A DNA stretch of 12,041 bases from Larix sibirica (lineage: Eukaryota; Streptophyta; Pinopsida; Pinales; Pinaceae): positions 8,024 through 20,064 of the forward strand of contig NWUY0300072297.1 of NCBI GenBank assembly GCA_004151065.3, in the 5' to 3' direction. This document shows positions 1 through 7,873 of the stretch, in pieces. Under the pieces are notes generated by a model. That model had not been told where the DNA came from. It saw nothing but the letters and a program-made list of their open reading frames with translations, and did not search any database. The first letter of the stretch is position 1, and each line of letters starts with the position of its first letter. The position numbers and the translations under genes are program-made.

Positions 1-32
1 ATGCTATAATTGTATGAAAAACTAACATTATG

Positions 33-336
33 TGCCATTTGTCACCTCCTAAGCTAGGATGCTCTCCAACTTAGCCCCTTTGAACACTCCAAATTACATA
101 GAATATGAACAAACTCCTCAAAGATAGTGCGCTGCAAGAGTTAGTCAAGGGCTTCATTAATCCCCTTGAAACTAGGACACTCTATTTTAGTAGGTTCCTT
201 AATAAATAATAAAATATGGTCATCAAAACTCCATAAATCCTCCTTAAATCATGTATATATGCCACTTGTCTTCTCTCTAGCTAGGGTGCTCTTCCCCTTG
301 AAGCTTTTGACCATTTAAAATATTAATAAAAGCCTT
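33..336. repeat. Direct repeat, copy 1 of ~300 bp duplication
   Basis: This segment matches 839-1146 almost collinearly. It begins TGCCATTTGTCACCTCCT, versus TGCCACTTGTCACCTCCT in the second copy. Both contain CATTAATCCCCTTGAAACTA, and both end in TTTAAAATATTAATAA followed by an AGCCTT motif. The offset drifts from 806 to 810 bp, so there are a few small indels. Identity by eye is in the high 80s per cent. Each copy holds two of the GCCACTTGTC...CTAGCTAGG blocks that look like PPR GKQVH remnants. Confidence 0.85.
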
Positions 337-838
337 CAAGAGATAATGTGCCCTTTGTATATGAGCAGGTAGTGGCTTATGGTCTTTATTCAATTCCTTG
401 AAGCTTGGATGCCCTCATCAACAAAGAAGAATGATATCCAGTGATGAAGTGGCAGCCTTACAATGAAATAACATACCTTCAATATTAAAGATAGAATTCT
501 AAAACTGCTCAAGTAAACATCTCAATGCCTTGCATACAGGTCTTAGGATATTTTTCCACATTGAAACCACAACTTGCAATGAGGATATGCCATCCCTTTT
601 ATAGGCTTCTTTCATAAACACCCTAGGAAGAAAGTAATAATAGAATATGCTAGAAATCCTTCCAAGTGTGGTGCTAGCCTGTTTTGATTGGTTTAGAGAA
701 TTGACATGGACCACATCGCCACTTGTCCTCTTCGTAGCTAAAATGCCTCGTCTCTTTAACTATGTCAATCAATCAAATCCCTTGGATGATGAACACTCCT
801 CTAGATACGGGCTTTGACTTTCGTAGATGTGTTTTATA

Positions 839-1146
839 TGCCACTTGTCACCTCCTTAGCTAGGGCACTCGCCAACTTAGCCCATTTGACTACTCCAAAT
901 TACATAGAATATTAACAAACTCCTCAAAGATGGTGTGCCCTTGATAGATGTGCAAGAGTTGGTTAAGCAGTTCATTAATCCCCTTGAAACTAGGACACTC
1001 TATTCTAGTAGGCTCCTTAATAAATAGGGTCATAAAAAATCCATAGTTCCTCCTTAAATCATGCATATATGCCACTTGTCTTCTCTCTAGCTAGGGCGTT
1101 CTCTCCCTTGAATCCTTTTACCATTTAAAATATTAATAAGAGCCTT
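839..1146. repeat. Direct repeat, copy 2 of ~300 bp duplication
   Basis: Second copy of the 33-336 unit. Homology stops at AGCCTT (1141-1146), exactly where the copia remnant begins. Copy 2 has an extra stretch near 930-945 (TGCCCTTGATAGATG) and lacks about 12 bp near 1027, relative to copy 1. The copies may be an ancient segmental duplication or two repeats of one PPR array. Confidence 0.85.
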
Positions 1147-1563
1147 ATTATTTTTGAAGACTACGCTGTTCACATCCATTTGGTCAATCTTCCAGCCAAA
1201 ATTGTGATTATCTTTGTGGTTGGGCAAAGGTCATTCAAAATCAACCTCTTCTTGCTGTGCAAACCCCTTTGCTACCAATGTTACCTTTACTGATCTATGG
1301 ATCCATTTGCCTTTCATTCTAAAGCTCCATTTGTAGTGAATCATTGGGAAACTTCATTAGACAACTTGATTCTCTCCGTTAGGCAACTCGATCAACTTTG
1401 AGGTCCTACTTCTCTGCAATGCTTCAAACTCCTCATTCACTGCATCATTCCATTCTTTAGTGGTCTTAGCTTCTTGAACAAAACTAGGTTTAGAAGAATA
1501 ATTCACTAACTCACTCATAAGAACAAAATTTACGTCATTTACATGGTTCTTAACTTCTTCCAC
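1147..1563 (-). pseudogene. Copia reverse transcriptase N-terminal fragment
   Basis: The minus-strand frame from 1563 to 1357 reads PSFVQEAKTTKEWNDAVNEE and then FEALQRSRTSKLIELPNGEN. This matches the start of copia RT (PxSxxEAxxxxxWxxAMxEEhxALxxNxTWxLVxLPxGxK), with the usual W of NTW replaced by K. It then stops and shifts. Downstream another frame gives WSFRMKGKW and LVAKGFAQQEEVDFE, followed by a TGA, matching the WVYKxK...RLVAKGFxQxxGxDFxETFAP block. Near 1150-1190 a remnant reading IDQMDVNSVVF matches LHQMDVKSAFLNG. The polymerase core after this point (SLYGLKQ, YVDD) is absent because the sequence ends at 1147. Non-functional. Confidence 0.85.
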
Positions 1564-1599
1564 ATCTTTGTTACAATTCTCTTTAATCTCCTAAGCTTT

Positions 1600-2055
1600 G
1601 AAAAATCAATTTTTTCTACTTGCTGCACTCCCACCCCTTTGCATCTTTTTTTCCACCACTTCATTGTCTCTCCTTTTGTAGGTAATCATTGGCTTTCCTG
1701 CACCAAATTTTGAATATTCTAACAGAAGCATGGTACCATTGTTGTCCTTGTTACCCATCTCTTCTGTCACTACATGTGCACATTCATCAAACATAACATC
1801 CCTACTGGCAAACATCTTCTTATCAGCATGATCATATAACTTATAAGCTTTTGACAACTAGTTATAACTTATAACCGATAAAGATGCACTTCCTATGTTT
1901 GCTGTTCAGGCTAGGAATAAAAGGTCCTGCCAACTTTTATCCCTTTTATAGCTCCTGTCCCCTTTGCTTTTCTAAAGTGGCTTGACTTAAGCCTTATGCC
2001 ATCAGGAGAGAAAAAATTGGAGACACTGGAAGGCCCTGTCCAAGCCTCAAGAAGG
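1600..2055 (-). pseudogene. Copia integrase C-terminal / hinge fragment
   Basis: Minus-strand frames near 2013-2048 give EAWTGPSSVSNFF, the degraded counterpart of the copia motif PxEAWxGxKPSVxHLRVFGC. Near 1880-1895 a fragment KCIFIGY is kept. It is followed at 1780-1857 by SKAYKLYDHADKK and SRDVMFDE, the hallmark KAYRLYNPxTKKVIISRDVxFDE motif that links integrase to RT. A lysine/arginine-rich linker follows (YKRRDNEVVEKKMQRGG). The motifs fall in different frames with stops between them, so this is a pseudogene. The copia identity is secure from KCIFIGY plus SRDVMFDE. Confidence 0.85.
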
Positions 2056-2369
2056 AGAGAAGAACTTTGAACTTCTCTCTATGTTGCTTTCCTGCAATAC
2101 AACTTAGCACTTATCACTATCCAACTTCACATGTGGACGTCTTAAAACCCTCTGTTCTTTATATGAAAAATGATGGTATGAAACACTTAAATGCTCTTCC
2201 TTTCATGCTACACCATATCTGTTTTCTTGTTCACAACTACTAGAGCATCTCGACTTCCTAGTACAACATTCAAACTATATAGCCCATTTCTCTCCATGCT
2301 TTGGAAACTACTTTGGTCTTCTTAGCTTTGTATTGTATTTGACATTACTTACCATAAAAACAACCCTAA

Positions 2370-2450
2370 ATTCTTCCCAGAGATTTATTTCCTTGAAAAT
2401 AAATTCTGACCATTGGTGGTTATACGCCACACTTCTTTTTTTATCTTCTT
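2370..2450 (-). pseudogene. Copia integrase core scrap
   Basis: The minus-strand translation near 2390-2424 reads TTNGQNLFSRK, resembling the copia integrase active-site block TDNGGEFxSxEF that holds the second catalytic aspartate (changed here). An adjacent frame gives WLGEEDKKRSVAYNHQ. No upstream H-H-C-C zinc finger or first catalytic aspartate was recognised. Very degraded; it is placed mainly by its position between the zinc knuckle and the hinge motifs. Confidence 0.45.
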
Positions 2451-2639
2451 CACCCAACCATTTTAAATCTTTATTTGGACACTAACTTGGTCAACGATGG
2501 TCATTGTCTCTCCCTTGCACATCTTTGTCTCTAGATCAATCAACAATTGCCTGCAATATGTCAAGTGTCTTGTGGCTCAAGAATTCAAGCACCATAACTC
2601 CTTGACATTGTGCTCCTTTGTTTATCTAACAACAAACAA

Positions 2640-2880
2640 ATAGTCTTTTTCCCCTTCTTGCTACTCTCTCCAACAAATTAGAGCTTTGTTTCTTTTTCCT
2701 TTTATCCTTTGGATCATGCCAACAATTCCTAACCAAATGCCCTACTTTTGCACAAATATAATACTTTCTAGTTTCTTTATGATCTAAAGAATGTTCATGA
2801 GTAACATAATTCCTTTCTTTATTTTGAATTTATTCTTTGTTCTTCCGGCATCCTCTGCTTCATGAATTGACTTACTCTCC
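2640..2880 (-). pseudogene. Copia gag C-terminal fragment with degenerate zinc knuckle
   Basis: At 2722-2763 the minus strand reads YYICAKVGHLVRNC, a CX2CX4HX4C nucleocapsid zinc knuckle (usual form CYxCGKxGHxxRxC) whose first cysteine has become tyrosine. It is followed by a basic, Lys/Arg-rich stretch (WHDPKDKRKKKQSS) and preceded by KNKE and an acidic/basic linker, typical of copia gag just before the protease. No protease DSG/DTG motif follows before the deletion. The gag capsid part is absent. Confidence 0.75.
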
Positions 2881-2959
2881 TTTGTTGGAGTATTAATGTT
2901 CCAATACTATCTAAGTTAGGAATTCTAACATTTGTATAGTTTTCATTTTATAAATTAGT

Positions 2960-3586
2960 GTGATTGTATATGTTGTTGATAGGGGTTAGGTGGTTAAACC
3001 ACAATAACCTAAGTCACTAGCATTGGGTCGCGACTGGACATGGGGATTCCTCCATTCGACATGTGACATATAGAATACAAAAAATGGGACGTAAGGTATA
3101 CGTAAATAATATATATAAACCATGGTAAACATATTATGCACTTTAAAATAATTCCTACAAGAAATTAAACAGCCTAAACTAAAAGACCTCTCAAAACAGC
3201 TCTCTAATAAATGCTAGAATCTATAAACACATTATAGAAGACAAATAACAAAATTCAATAGTTCACTGTCAAAACCTGTCACTATTTTTCATTAATTCTG
3301 AACATGAAAATCTGCTACAGGAAAACACTAAACTGTCAACTGCTGAACTCAAAAACTCTATATTATCAGGAAATAAACCAGAAGAAAAGAGAGAACCATA
3401 CACAAATAGAGAACCATCAAATATTTTGTTCATATAGAATAAAATAGGTCTTCTTACATTTATACAAGTGGAAAAGGAAAGAGGTTATATAACATCTTTC
3501 CATTAACTTATGTATTAAACTAAAGCACTTTAATGTACTTTTATTTATGTAAATGTAAATTCCTATTAATATTAATTACACTGACA
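2960..3586 (-). repeat. 3' LTR (inner edge firm, outer edge uncertain)
   Basis: The LTR starts TGTCAGTG at 3586 immediately after the polypurine tract. U3/R-like features are present on the minus strand: a TATA-like GTTATATAAC at 3484-3493, then TATAAATG near 3462-3470. An outer terminus ending TGACA or ACA is possible at several places: forward TGTCA at 3334, 3277 or 3267, or TGTTG near 2970. The full extent is a guess. Confidence 0.5.
2984..3009. repeat. Short inverted repeat
   Basis: GGTTA-G-GTGGTT-A-AACCAC-AA-TAACC forms an interrupted palindrome. It lies inside or just outside the low-coordinate end of the second copia LTR and could mark its edge, but no matching LTR terminus could be fixed here. 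Confidence 0.5.
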
Positions 3587-3595
3587 TCCTCCCTT
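3587..3595 (-). other. Polypurine tract of the second copia remnant
   Basis: The minus-strand purine run AAGGGAGGA sits directly before TGTCAG. It is the expected primer for plus-strand DNA synthesis and fixes the LTR start at 3586. Confidence 0.85.
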
Positions 3596-3602
3596 AATGG
3601 TG

Positions 3603-4075
3603 ATTATGGAAAATAACCAAGCTTTTTTCTAAATTTAACAAACTTATTTGGATGAAGTGGCTTGGTGAAGATGTCTCCAGTCTGCTCATATGTGGTACAA
3701 TATTGAAGTTCAACCTCGTCATCTTCTACAAGTTGTTTGATGAAATGACAATGTACATCATGGATTCTTTGTTAATTTTAGAACACCCTGATTGTTACAA
3801 AAAAGAACTGTTGGCTTGGTTTGCTCAACCATCAAATCTCCAAGTATTCTTTTAAGCCAAACTGCCTCACATGCTCCTTTTGTTGCTGCCCTGTATTCTG
3901 CCTTGGTAGAAGAAAGAGAAACAACATGTTTCTGCGAGCCCATGAAACTGCACCTGTTCCAAGACTGAACACATAATTGGATGTTGCTTTCTGATCCTCC
4001 ACTGATCCCGTCCAATCAGAATCTGTATAGCAAGTTAACGGAAGTGCATCGCTTTCACCCCTAAATACATAATGA
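3603..4075 (-). pseudogene. Copia RNase H domain pseudogene
   Basis: The minus strand reads CYTDSDWTGSVEDQK and YVFSLGTGAVSW. After a one-base frameshift near 3950 it reads KHVVSLSSTKAEYRAATKGA, CEAVWLKRILGDL and FCNNQGVLKLTKNP. This is the copia RNase H series TDSDWAGD / STxAEYxAA / CEAVWL / CDNQSA. The catalytic DNQ aspartate has become asparagine (FCNNQ). About 26 bp encoding the VFHxRTKHI part is deleted near 3768. The frame then resumes as DVHCHFIKQLVEDDEVELQY, and DIFTKPLHPNKF is kept before the terminal stop at about 3603. Two frameshifting lesions and the lost aspartate make it non-functional. Its relatively clean reading suggests a younger insertion than the remnant at 1147-2880. Confidence 0.92.
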
Positions 4076-4080
4076 CTTAA

Positions 4081-4286
4081 ATATAATACTATATTATGTA
4101 TAACCTCATAATACTAATATTGAGGGTTGAAAAGGTTATGCCAGTCTTTTCACGAAAAGAAGATTGATGTTCTGTAAAAAGGCCTATTTTTTTGGTACAA
4201 ATCACAAGTCATAAAATTAGACATGAAGTCTAATCAAATTTCTAGTCTAATAGTGGTGGTCCTTGCTCTAAAATAAAATCAAAATA
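4081..4286. other. Unannotated AT-rich spacer
   Basis: No coding motif, RNA gene or terminal repeat was recognised between the truncated edge of the copia RNase H fragment and the 255 bp tandem duplication. Confidence 0.6.
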
Positions 4287-4541
4287 GACTTCCAAATGTA
4301 TCAATTGAGTTTTTTGATCCCATTATATAAAAGTTTAAAACACTTGAATCTTTTGTACTTGCACAACTTGTTAAACTGTTGTACTTCCCAGTCCCATTGA
4401 CCTACAATTTTGGTCACCTCTGGACATCAATAAAATTATCATATCTTATCTTGTCAAGTTGAATCCAGTTTGCAGAACATAACAATTAATATGCATCGAG
4501 TTAGTAACCATCAAAGATGCCACATGGCACCTTGCTTCTTT
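4287..4541. repeat. Tandem duplication, unit A (~255 bp)
   Basis: The unit starts GACTTCCAAATGTATCAATT and is followed directly by a second copy starting with the same bases. Shared landmarks, in order, are TTTTTTGATCCCA, CACTTGAATCTTTTG, CCCAGTCCCATTGACCTACA, ATCATATCTTATCTTGTCAA and AGATGCCACATGGCACCTT. No open frame runs through either copy. The unit could be noncoding DNA or part of an unrecognised transposon. Confidence 0.9.
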
Positions 4542-4795
4542 GACTTCCAAATGTATCAATTTAGTTTTTTGATCCCACCATATAAAACACTTGAATCTTT
4601 TGCACTTGCAAAACTTGTTTAATTGCTTCCCAGTCCCATTGACCTACAATTTTGGTCAGTTCTGTACATCAATAAAATGATCATATCTTATCTTGTCAAG
4701 TTGAATCCAGTTTGCTCAACATCACAATTAATTAGCATTGAGCTAGTACAATCAAAATTGAAGAGCTTCGAAGATGCCACAGGGCACCTTACTTC
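4542..4795. repeat. Tandem duplication, unit B (~255 bp)
   Basis: Second copy of unit A, with about 90 per cent identity by eye. It lacks about 10 bp near 4582 (AAAGTTTA is absent) and carries an extra roughly 10 bp insertion near 4757-4768 (AATTGAAGAGCT). The homology ends at about GGGCACCTTACTTC, after which the sequence diverges. Confidence 0.88.
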
Positions 4796-4904
4796 AGAAG
4801 GCATCCACCATGTTGAGGCCCCTGGATGATTGTTTCTTAGCCACAATCTGATCTGGTCTTGTGGATGCAGCTAAGGGGAGTTATATTAGTTGTTTCCAAA
4901 GATG

Positions 4905-5064
4905 ACCGAGTTATATAAGAGACTAACATAAACACTTTCTCTCATTGGGTGTTGGCCAGACCAGTGGCAAGCTTGTGTTTGTTGCCCTAATTTTTTGTGT
5001 CTATCTTCTCTCTCTCTCTGATATTAATTCTTCTAGAGGAGTTACTCTTACTAATTGTGAAAGG
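4905..5064 (+). promoter_or_regulatory. Promoter / first-exon-like stretch (tentative)
   Basis: A TATA-like TTATATAAGA at 4910-4919 is followed by pyrimidine-rich sequence including a (TC)n run, and then by a splice-donor-like AAG|GTATGC at about 5064. Acceptor-like TTGTGATTTCAG (to about 5188) and TGCATGTGCAG (to about 5214) lie downstream. No recognisable protein follows, so this may be a noncoding exon, an LTR fragment or chance. Confidence 0.15.
5005..5019. repeat. Short TC microsatellite
   Basis: CTTCTCTCTCTCTCT, a pyrimidine dinucleotide run of about seven units. Confidence 0.85.
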
Positions 5065-6146
5065 TATGCATACAAGTTGTTTCATTTTTATTTCACTTGG
5101 CAATGATGATGATGGTCAGATTGATGATTCGATAGTGGTAAGCATTTAGATTGGGTATTTGATTGGTGTTGTTCACTTGTGATTTCAGGTTTGATAAATA
5201 TGTTGCATGTGCAGGAATCTGTCAGATTGTGTCAGTCTGCTCGTGAGTTGCTGCAATGTACTGAATGCTTTGTTGCTTGCTGTGGTAATTGAAGTTTGAT
5301 TAAAATTGTCGAAACATTTGAACATGATATTATGGCGTTTTGAAAAGCTTGGAAAGTTGGATTACTTCTGAACTTTGGGAAATTCAAAATGTTTCAATCA
5401 CCCCTTATTTTGCTTTTAAAGTTTAAATTTTCAGTGAAGTTACTTTTGCTTTGGTATTTTAAGTTCGATGATGATGTAATTTTTTAAAATTTTAAAATGC
5501 AAAGAAAATAAGTAATCTATCATCCATCTTTCTAAAACGTGTGGATGGCTACTGCGTTTAGTTTATTTAGATGCCATCTTATTTAGTTTATTTATATGCA
5601 TCTTACTTTTTCACTACAATGTAAGGAACCTTTTAAAAATGGAAGGACGTCCAGCCCTTGCCTTTTGCCTTTGGCTGCAATACCACTGCCTTAATGAGCC
5701 TACAATGGAGGGCCAAATAGATTTTCAATTATATCTTTTACTCTTTAGCAGAGGAGGTCTGGTAGAGATGAGGTGGGTACTATCTTCCAATTTAATTCAA
5801 GTGGAGGCCTTTAAATCATTGTAACGAGATTCTAATACGATTTTGTGCAGGGAAAATACATAATGAATAAATCCAGTGTGGCTCCAATATGGAAGTATAC
5901 ATCATAGATACCAAAATATGCATTCTCTTTCAAAATTTAGAAGAATTTTAGCCTCACAATGCACAATAAATCAGAAAAAATAGTCCATTTCATGAAAATT
6001 TGGAAATATAGTTTATATTTATAGTTTTTATTGAATATTTTTGGGGTTTTTGGGGTGTAATTTTTTTGGTTCATGGTTTATGGGTATAAAGGAGATGAGG
6101 TATATTATCAAAGACCGTTAAAAGTAGGTTGACTGTACCACTTCAG
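5065..6146. other. AT-rich region without recognisable genes
   Basis: Homopolymer-rich, low-complexity noncoding sequence. The plus frame at 5639-5824 (61 residues, starting MEGRPALAFC) has no recognised motif and no supporting features. A short frame after 5214 (ESVRLCQSARELLQC, ending at a stop near 5289) follows an acceptor-like CAG but was not recognised either. Confidence 0.5.
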
Positions 6147-6313
6147 TATTCACGGAAAATTCATTGAATTTTATACTACTGTAGATTTGTCTTACAATAA
6201 ATATCAATACAGCTGAATCTTGCTACTATGCTTTATACCTTAGTAGCAAGATTCGATCATATTGGCACTTTGTGTAAGGAAATTCACATGGAATTTGATA
6301 TTTGGTGAATATT
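6147..6313. repeat. Fold-back (MITE-like) imperfect inverted repeat
   Basis: The core is a perfect 14 bp inverted repeat: GAATCTTGCTACTA at 6215-6228 and its complement at 6241-6254, around a 12-base loop. Pairing continues outwards imperfectly: CTTACAATAAATATCAATA on the left against CTTACACAAAGTGCCAATA on the complement of the right arm, differing mainly by transitions. It extends to a GTATTCAC / GTGAATATT pair at the outer ends. Length and structure fit a small non-autonomous DNA transposon or a long hairpin transcript. No clear target duplication was found. Confidence 0.6.
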
Positions 6314-7100
6314 CAACGTAGTAATACTGTAAAGTTGACTAAATATGACTAAATATTCAAATATATTTACAATTTTTAAATTTTAAAGATTCATGATATG
6401 TTACTATTAAAATAAAAAGGCGAGATAAAAGGGGAATTTCAACTAGAATAGCTAATGCTCAGGTGTAATTTAACTTTTAACAAGTCAACTATGCATCATA
6501 TCCAATGATAATTCAAGTCTCAAACTATTTTAACTTCACCATTACAAGACAATGGCCACATTTTTTATTCTTTAGTGTAAATGTTTTTTCATATAAATAA
6601 ATATAAACTCAAATCACATAAGCAAAAATTATTTTGCATAGCAAAGAAAATAAAATCTGGACACAAACTCTAGTCATTTCAAACAATTTGTGATTATTGT
6701 TCCACATAATCTTTTAAATGACATTGAAGTCACACATTACTTAATCAATGTTAAAAAATTACATACATTAAGGCCATGAGTCCATATTTGCCTATTAAAC
6801 TCTATTTTTATGTTGTTATGTCATATGTTATGTTTCAGATTTGAGATATATTTCAAGTTGCTTATGATGAAGAATGAATGTCACATTAAAATTTTGAATA
6901 GGTAGGTATAATTTTAAAGTTTCTAAATTTTAAAAATGCATGTTTTTGTATTTATGAAATGTCTATTTCCATGTTTGAGTTGTAGTAAAAAATTTCTTTG
7001 CGTATTTTTTCTGTATTGAATTGTAATTGTCTTGAAATATTGCTACTATGCTTTAAACATGTAAGCACACTAAATTGTATCTAGATCAATTGGTGTAATT
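6314..7100. other. AT-rich region without recognisable genes
   Basis: No coding or RNA features were recognised. At 7040-7055 there is a second copy of the TTGCTACTATGCTTTA core found in the hairpin at 6220-6235, possibly a fragment of the same element. Confidence 0.5.
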
Positions 7101-7152
7101 TATTTCTATGTTAAGTTTTATTTATGCAAATGTGTTTTCTTTTTGGGTGGGT

Positions 7153-7305
7153 CTCATTGAGCTATTATATATTGCATATAGGGCCACTTATGCATGGTGG
7201 TTCGTTGTACCCTCTTGGGATCAAAGTGTTAGGACCATGCTTATCACTATGCTGGTGACAAAAGTCACTTCTCTTTCCTTAGATTTAATTAATTTCTCAA
7301 TCCTT
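7153..7305 (+). other. Possible coding exon fragment, faintly MBOAT-like
   Basis: An open plus-strand frame contains WWFVVPSWDQSVRTMLITM followed by KVTSLSLDL. The spacing of Asp, Met, Thr, Lys and the SLS-x-D cluster resembles the segment (xDxxxxQMxxTxKxxSLAFDL) seen in membrane-bound O-acyltransferases. An acceptor-like TGCATATAG lies just upstream at about 7177-7185. Only some 50 residues are present, other domains such as the catalytic-His region are absent, and the frame ends three bases before an LTR insertion. The resemblance is weak and from memory. A chance open frame of 68 codons is a fair alternative. Confidence 0.18.
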
Positions 7306-7307
7306 TA
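7303..7307. repeat. Target-site duplication, left (CTTTA)
   Basis: Five bases directly before the LTR. They match CTTAA at 11501-11505 in four of five positions, as expected for an old LTR insertion. Confidence 0.65.
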
Positions 7308-7594
7308 TGTTTGAACAAGTAATACTAGCAGACGAGAGAACAAAGAATTCTAAGAACGATGGTGGTGTCTAAAGACATTGTTGTATTGGAGCACAATGAG
7401 CCATGATTTGATGATCCATTGATAATATCAATCTAATAGATCATCTATTAATAGGTTTCAACCATGGGCCAAACCAACAACCACAGGACCACATCGATTA
7501 TCATTGTCCATAAAATGTGGAATCTGAAATCCCAAAGTGAACAGTTAATGTAAGCTGACAAGTTGAGATTACTAAAAAACCTATGGTTCCAACA
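7308..7594 (-). repeat. 3' LTR of the G-patch element
   Basis: A 287 bp direct repeat of 11211-11500, about 84-85 per cent identical by eye. It begins TGTTTGAACA and ends GGTTCCAACA on the plus strand, so it is the 3' LTR in element orientation. Compared with the other LTR it has lost both perfect hairpins noted there (for example GACATTG instead of GACACCG). Most LTR differences are transitions, consistent with age. Confidence 0.93.
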
Positions 7595-7873
7595 CCCCCT
7601 CGTAAACTTAGCCTGGATGAAACAACAAACTACAAATGTTGATCAACCATGCTACAATAATATTTTCCAAAGAAAATCTTAACAACTCTCATCATCAAAT
7701 TGATCAAAACTCGGGTACAGTAATACTCCTAGAAGTATGAAAACACTGTCACCCTCAATTATCCAATCCATCAAATAAGATGGCAAACTGTTGTCCAAAA
7801 CAATCCCAGTTGATCAATAAACTAGACAACAAGGCAACATGATCAGACATCAACAATAGGCAATTTTTGTCCA
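7355..7873. repeat. Duplicated 3' end, copy A
   Basis: Matches 7876-8394 at a constant offset of 521 with only a handful of substitutions and no net indel. It covers most of the 3' LTR plus about 280 bp of internal sequence, and ends exactly at the N at 7874. Confidence 0.95.
7595..7603 (-). other. Polypurine tract of the G-patch element
   Basis: The minus strand reads ACGAGGGGG immediately before the LTR start TGTTGGAACC. This is the expected plus-strand primer site. Copies of the same tract appear at about 8116-8124 and 8593-8601 through the duplication of this end. Confidence 0.8.

Larger units (their letters stand above)
1..1146 (-). pseudogene. Decayed PPR-like (pentatricopeptide repeat) pseudogene region
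   Basis: No intact frame exists, but minus-strand translations carry degraded signatures of plant-type (PLS/E-DYW-like) PPR proteins, which bind organellar RNA. The clearest segment is 499-625. It reads VFMKEAYKRDGISS and ends KALRCLLEQF, resembling the family patterns VFDKMPKRDVISW and KALxLFEQM at the right spacing. A second clue is a recurring minus-strand block near 45, 270, 725, 855 and 1085. Its translations (for example GGDKWH, or RRQVAYIHDL) resemble the GKQVHAYI motif that occurs once per PLS triplet. Other frames give a GHTIFEEF-like remnant of GHGEEAL. Stops and frameshifts are frequent and the spacing between blocks is irregular, so repeats have been lost. The assignment is by motif memory only. 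It could instead be an unrelated repetitive element. The region is cut at the window's left edge and abuts a copia remnant on the right. Confidence 0.4.
1147..2880 (-). mobile_element. Ty1/copia LTR retrotransposon remnant (internal gag-pol only)
   Basis: Read on the minus strand from high to low coordinates, the order is gag zinc knuckle, integrase scraps, integrase C-terminal/hinge, then the N-terminal part of reverse transcriptase. This is the Ty1/copia (Pseudoviridae-type) order, with integrase before RT. Protease, the catalytic D,D part of integrase, most of RT and all of RNase H are missing, and neither LTR is recognisable. Zinc knuckle and integrase scrap are only about 300 bp apart, where an intact element has well over a kilobase, so a large internal deletion is present. 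The low-coordinate end is an abrupt junction with the PPR-like duplicate at 1146/1147. The upper boundary is uncertain. Confidence 0.85.
2960..4080 (-). mobile_element. Second Ty1/copia remnant: RNase H end, PPT and 3' LTR
   Basis: On the minus strand the order is RNase H domain (about 4065-3603), stop codon, polypurine tract and an LTR beginning TGTCAG at 3586. This is the normal 3' end of a copia element. The 5' portion (gag, protease, integrase, RT) is missing beyond about 4075, so the copy is 5'-truncated. It belongs to a different and better preserved family than the remnant at 1147-2880. The LTR's outer end cannot be fixed without a partner LTR. A plausible range is 2960-3335, so the lower coordinate is approximate. 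Confidence 0.8.

Noticed and set aside
2883-2910. TGTTGGAGTATTAATGTTCC as the start of a further plus-strand LTR
   Set aside because: The TGTTGG start is suggestive, but no polypurine tract, primer site, partner LTR or CA end could be found.
3652-3855. 67-codon plus-strand frame
   Set aside because: Antisense to the well supported copia RNase H tail (DIFTKPLHPNKF and neighbours).
5639-5824. 61-codon plus-strand frame as a gene
   Set aside because: No motif, no promoter or splice context, and a length expected by chance in this sequence.
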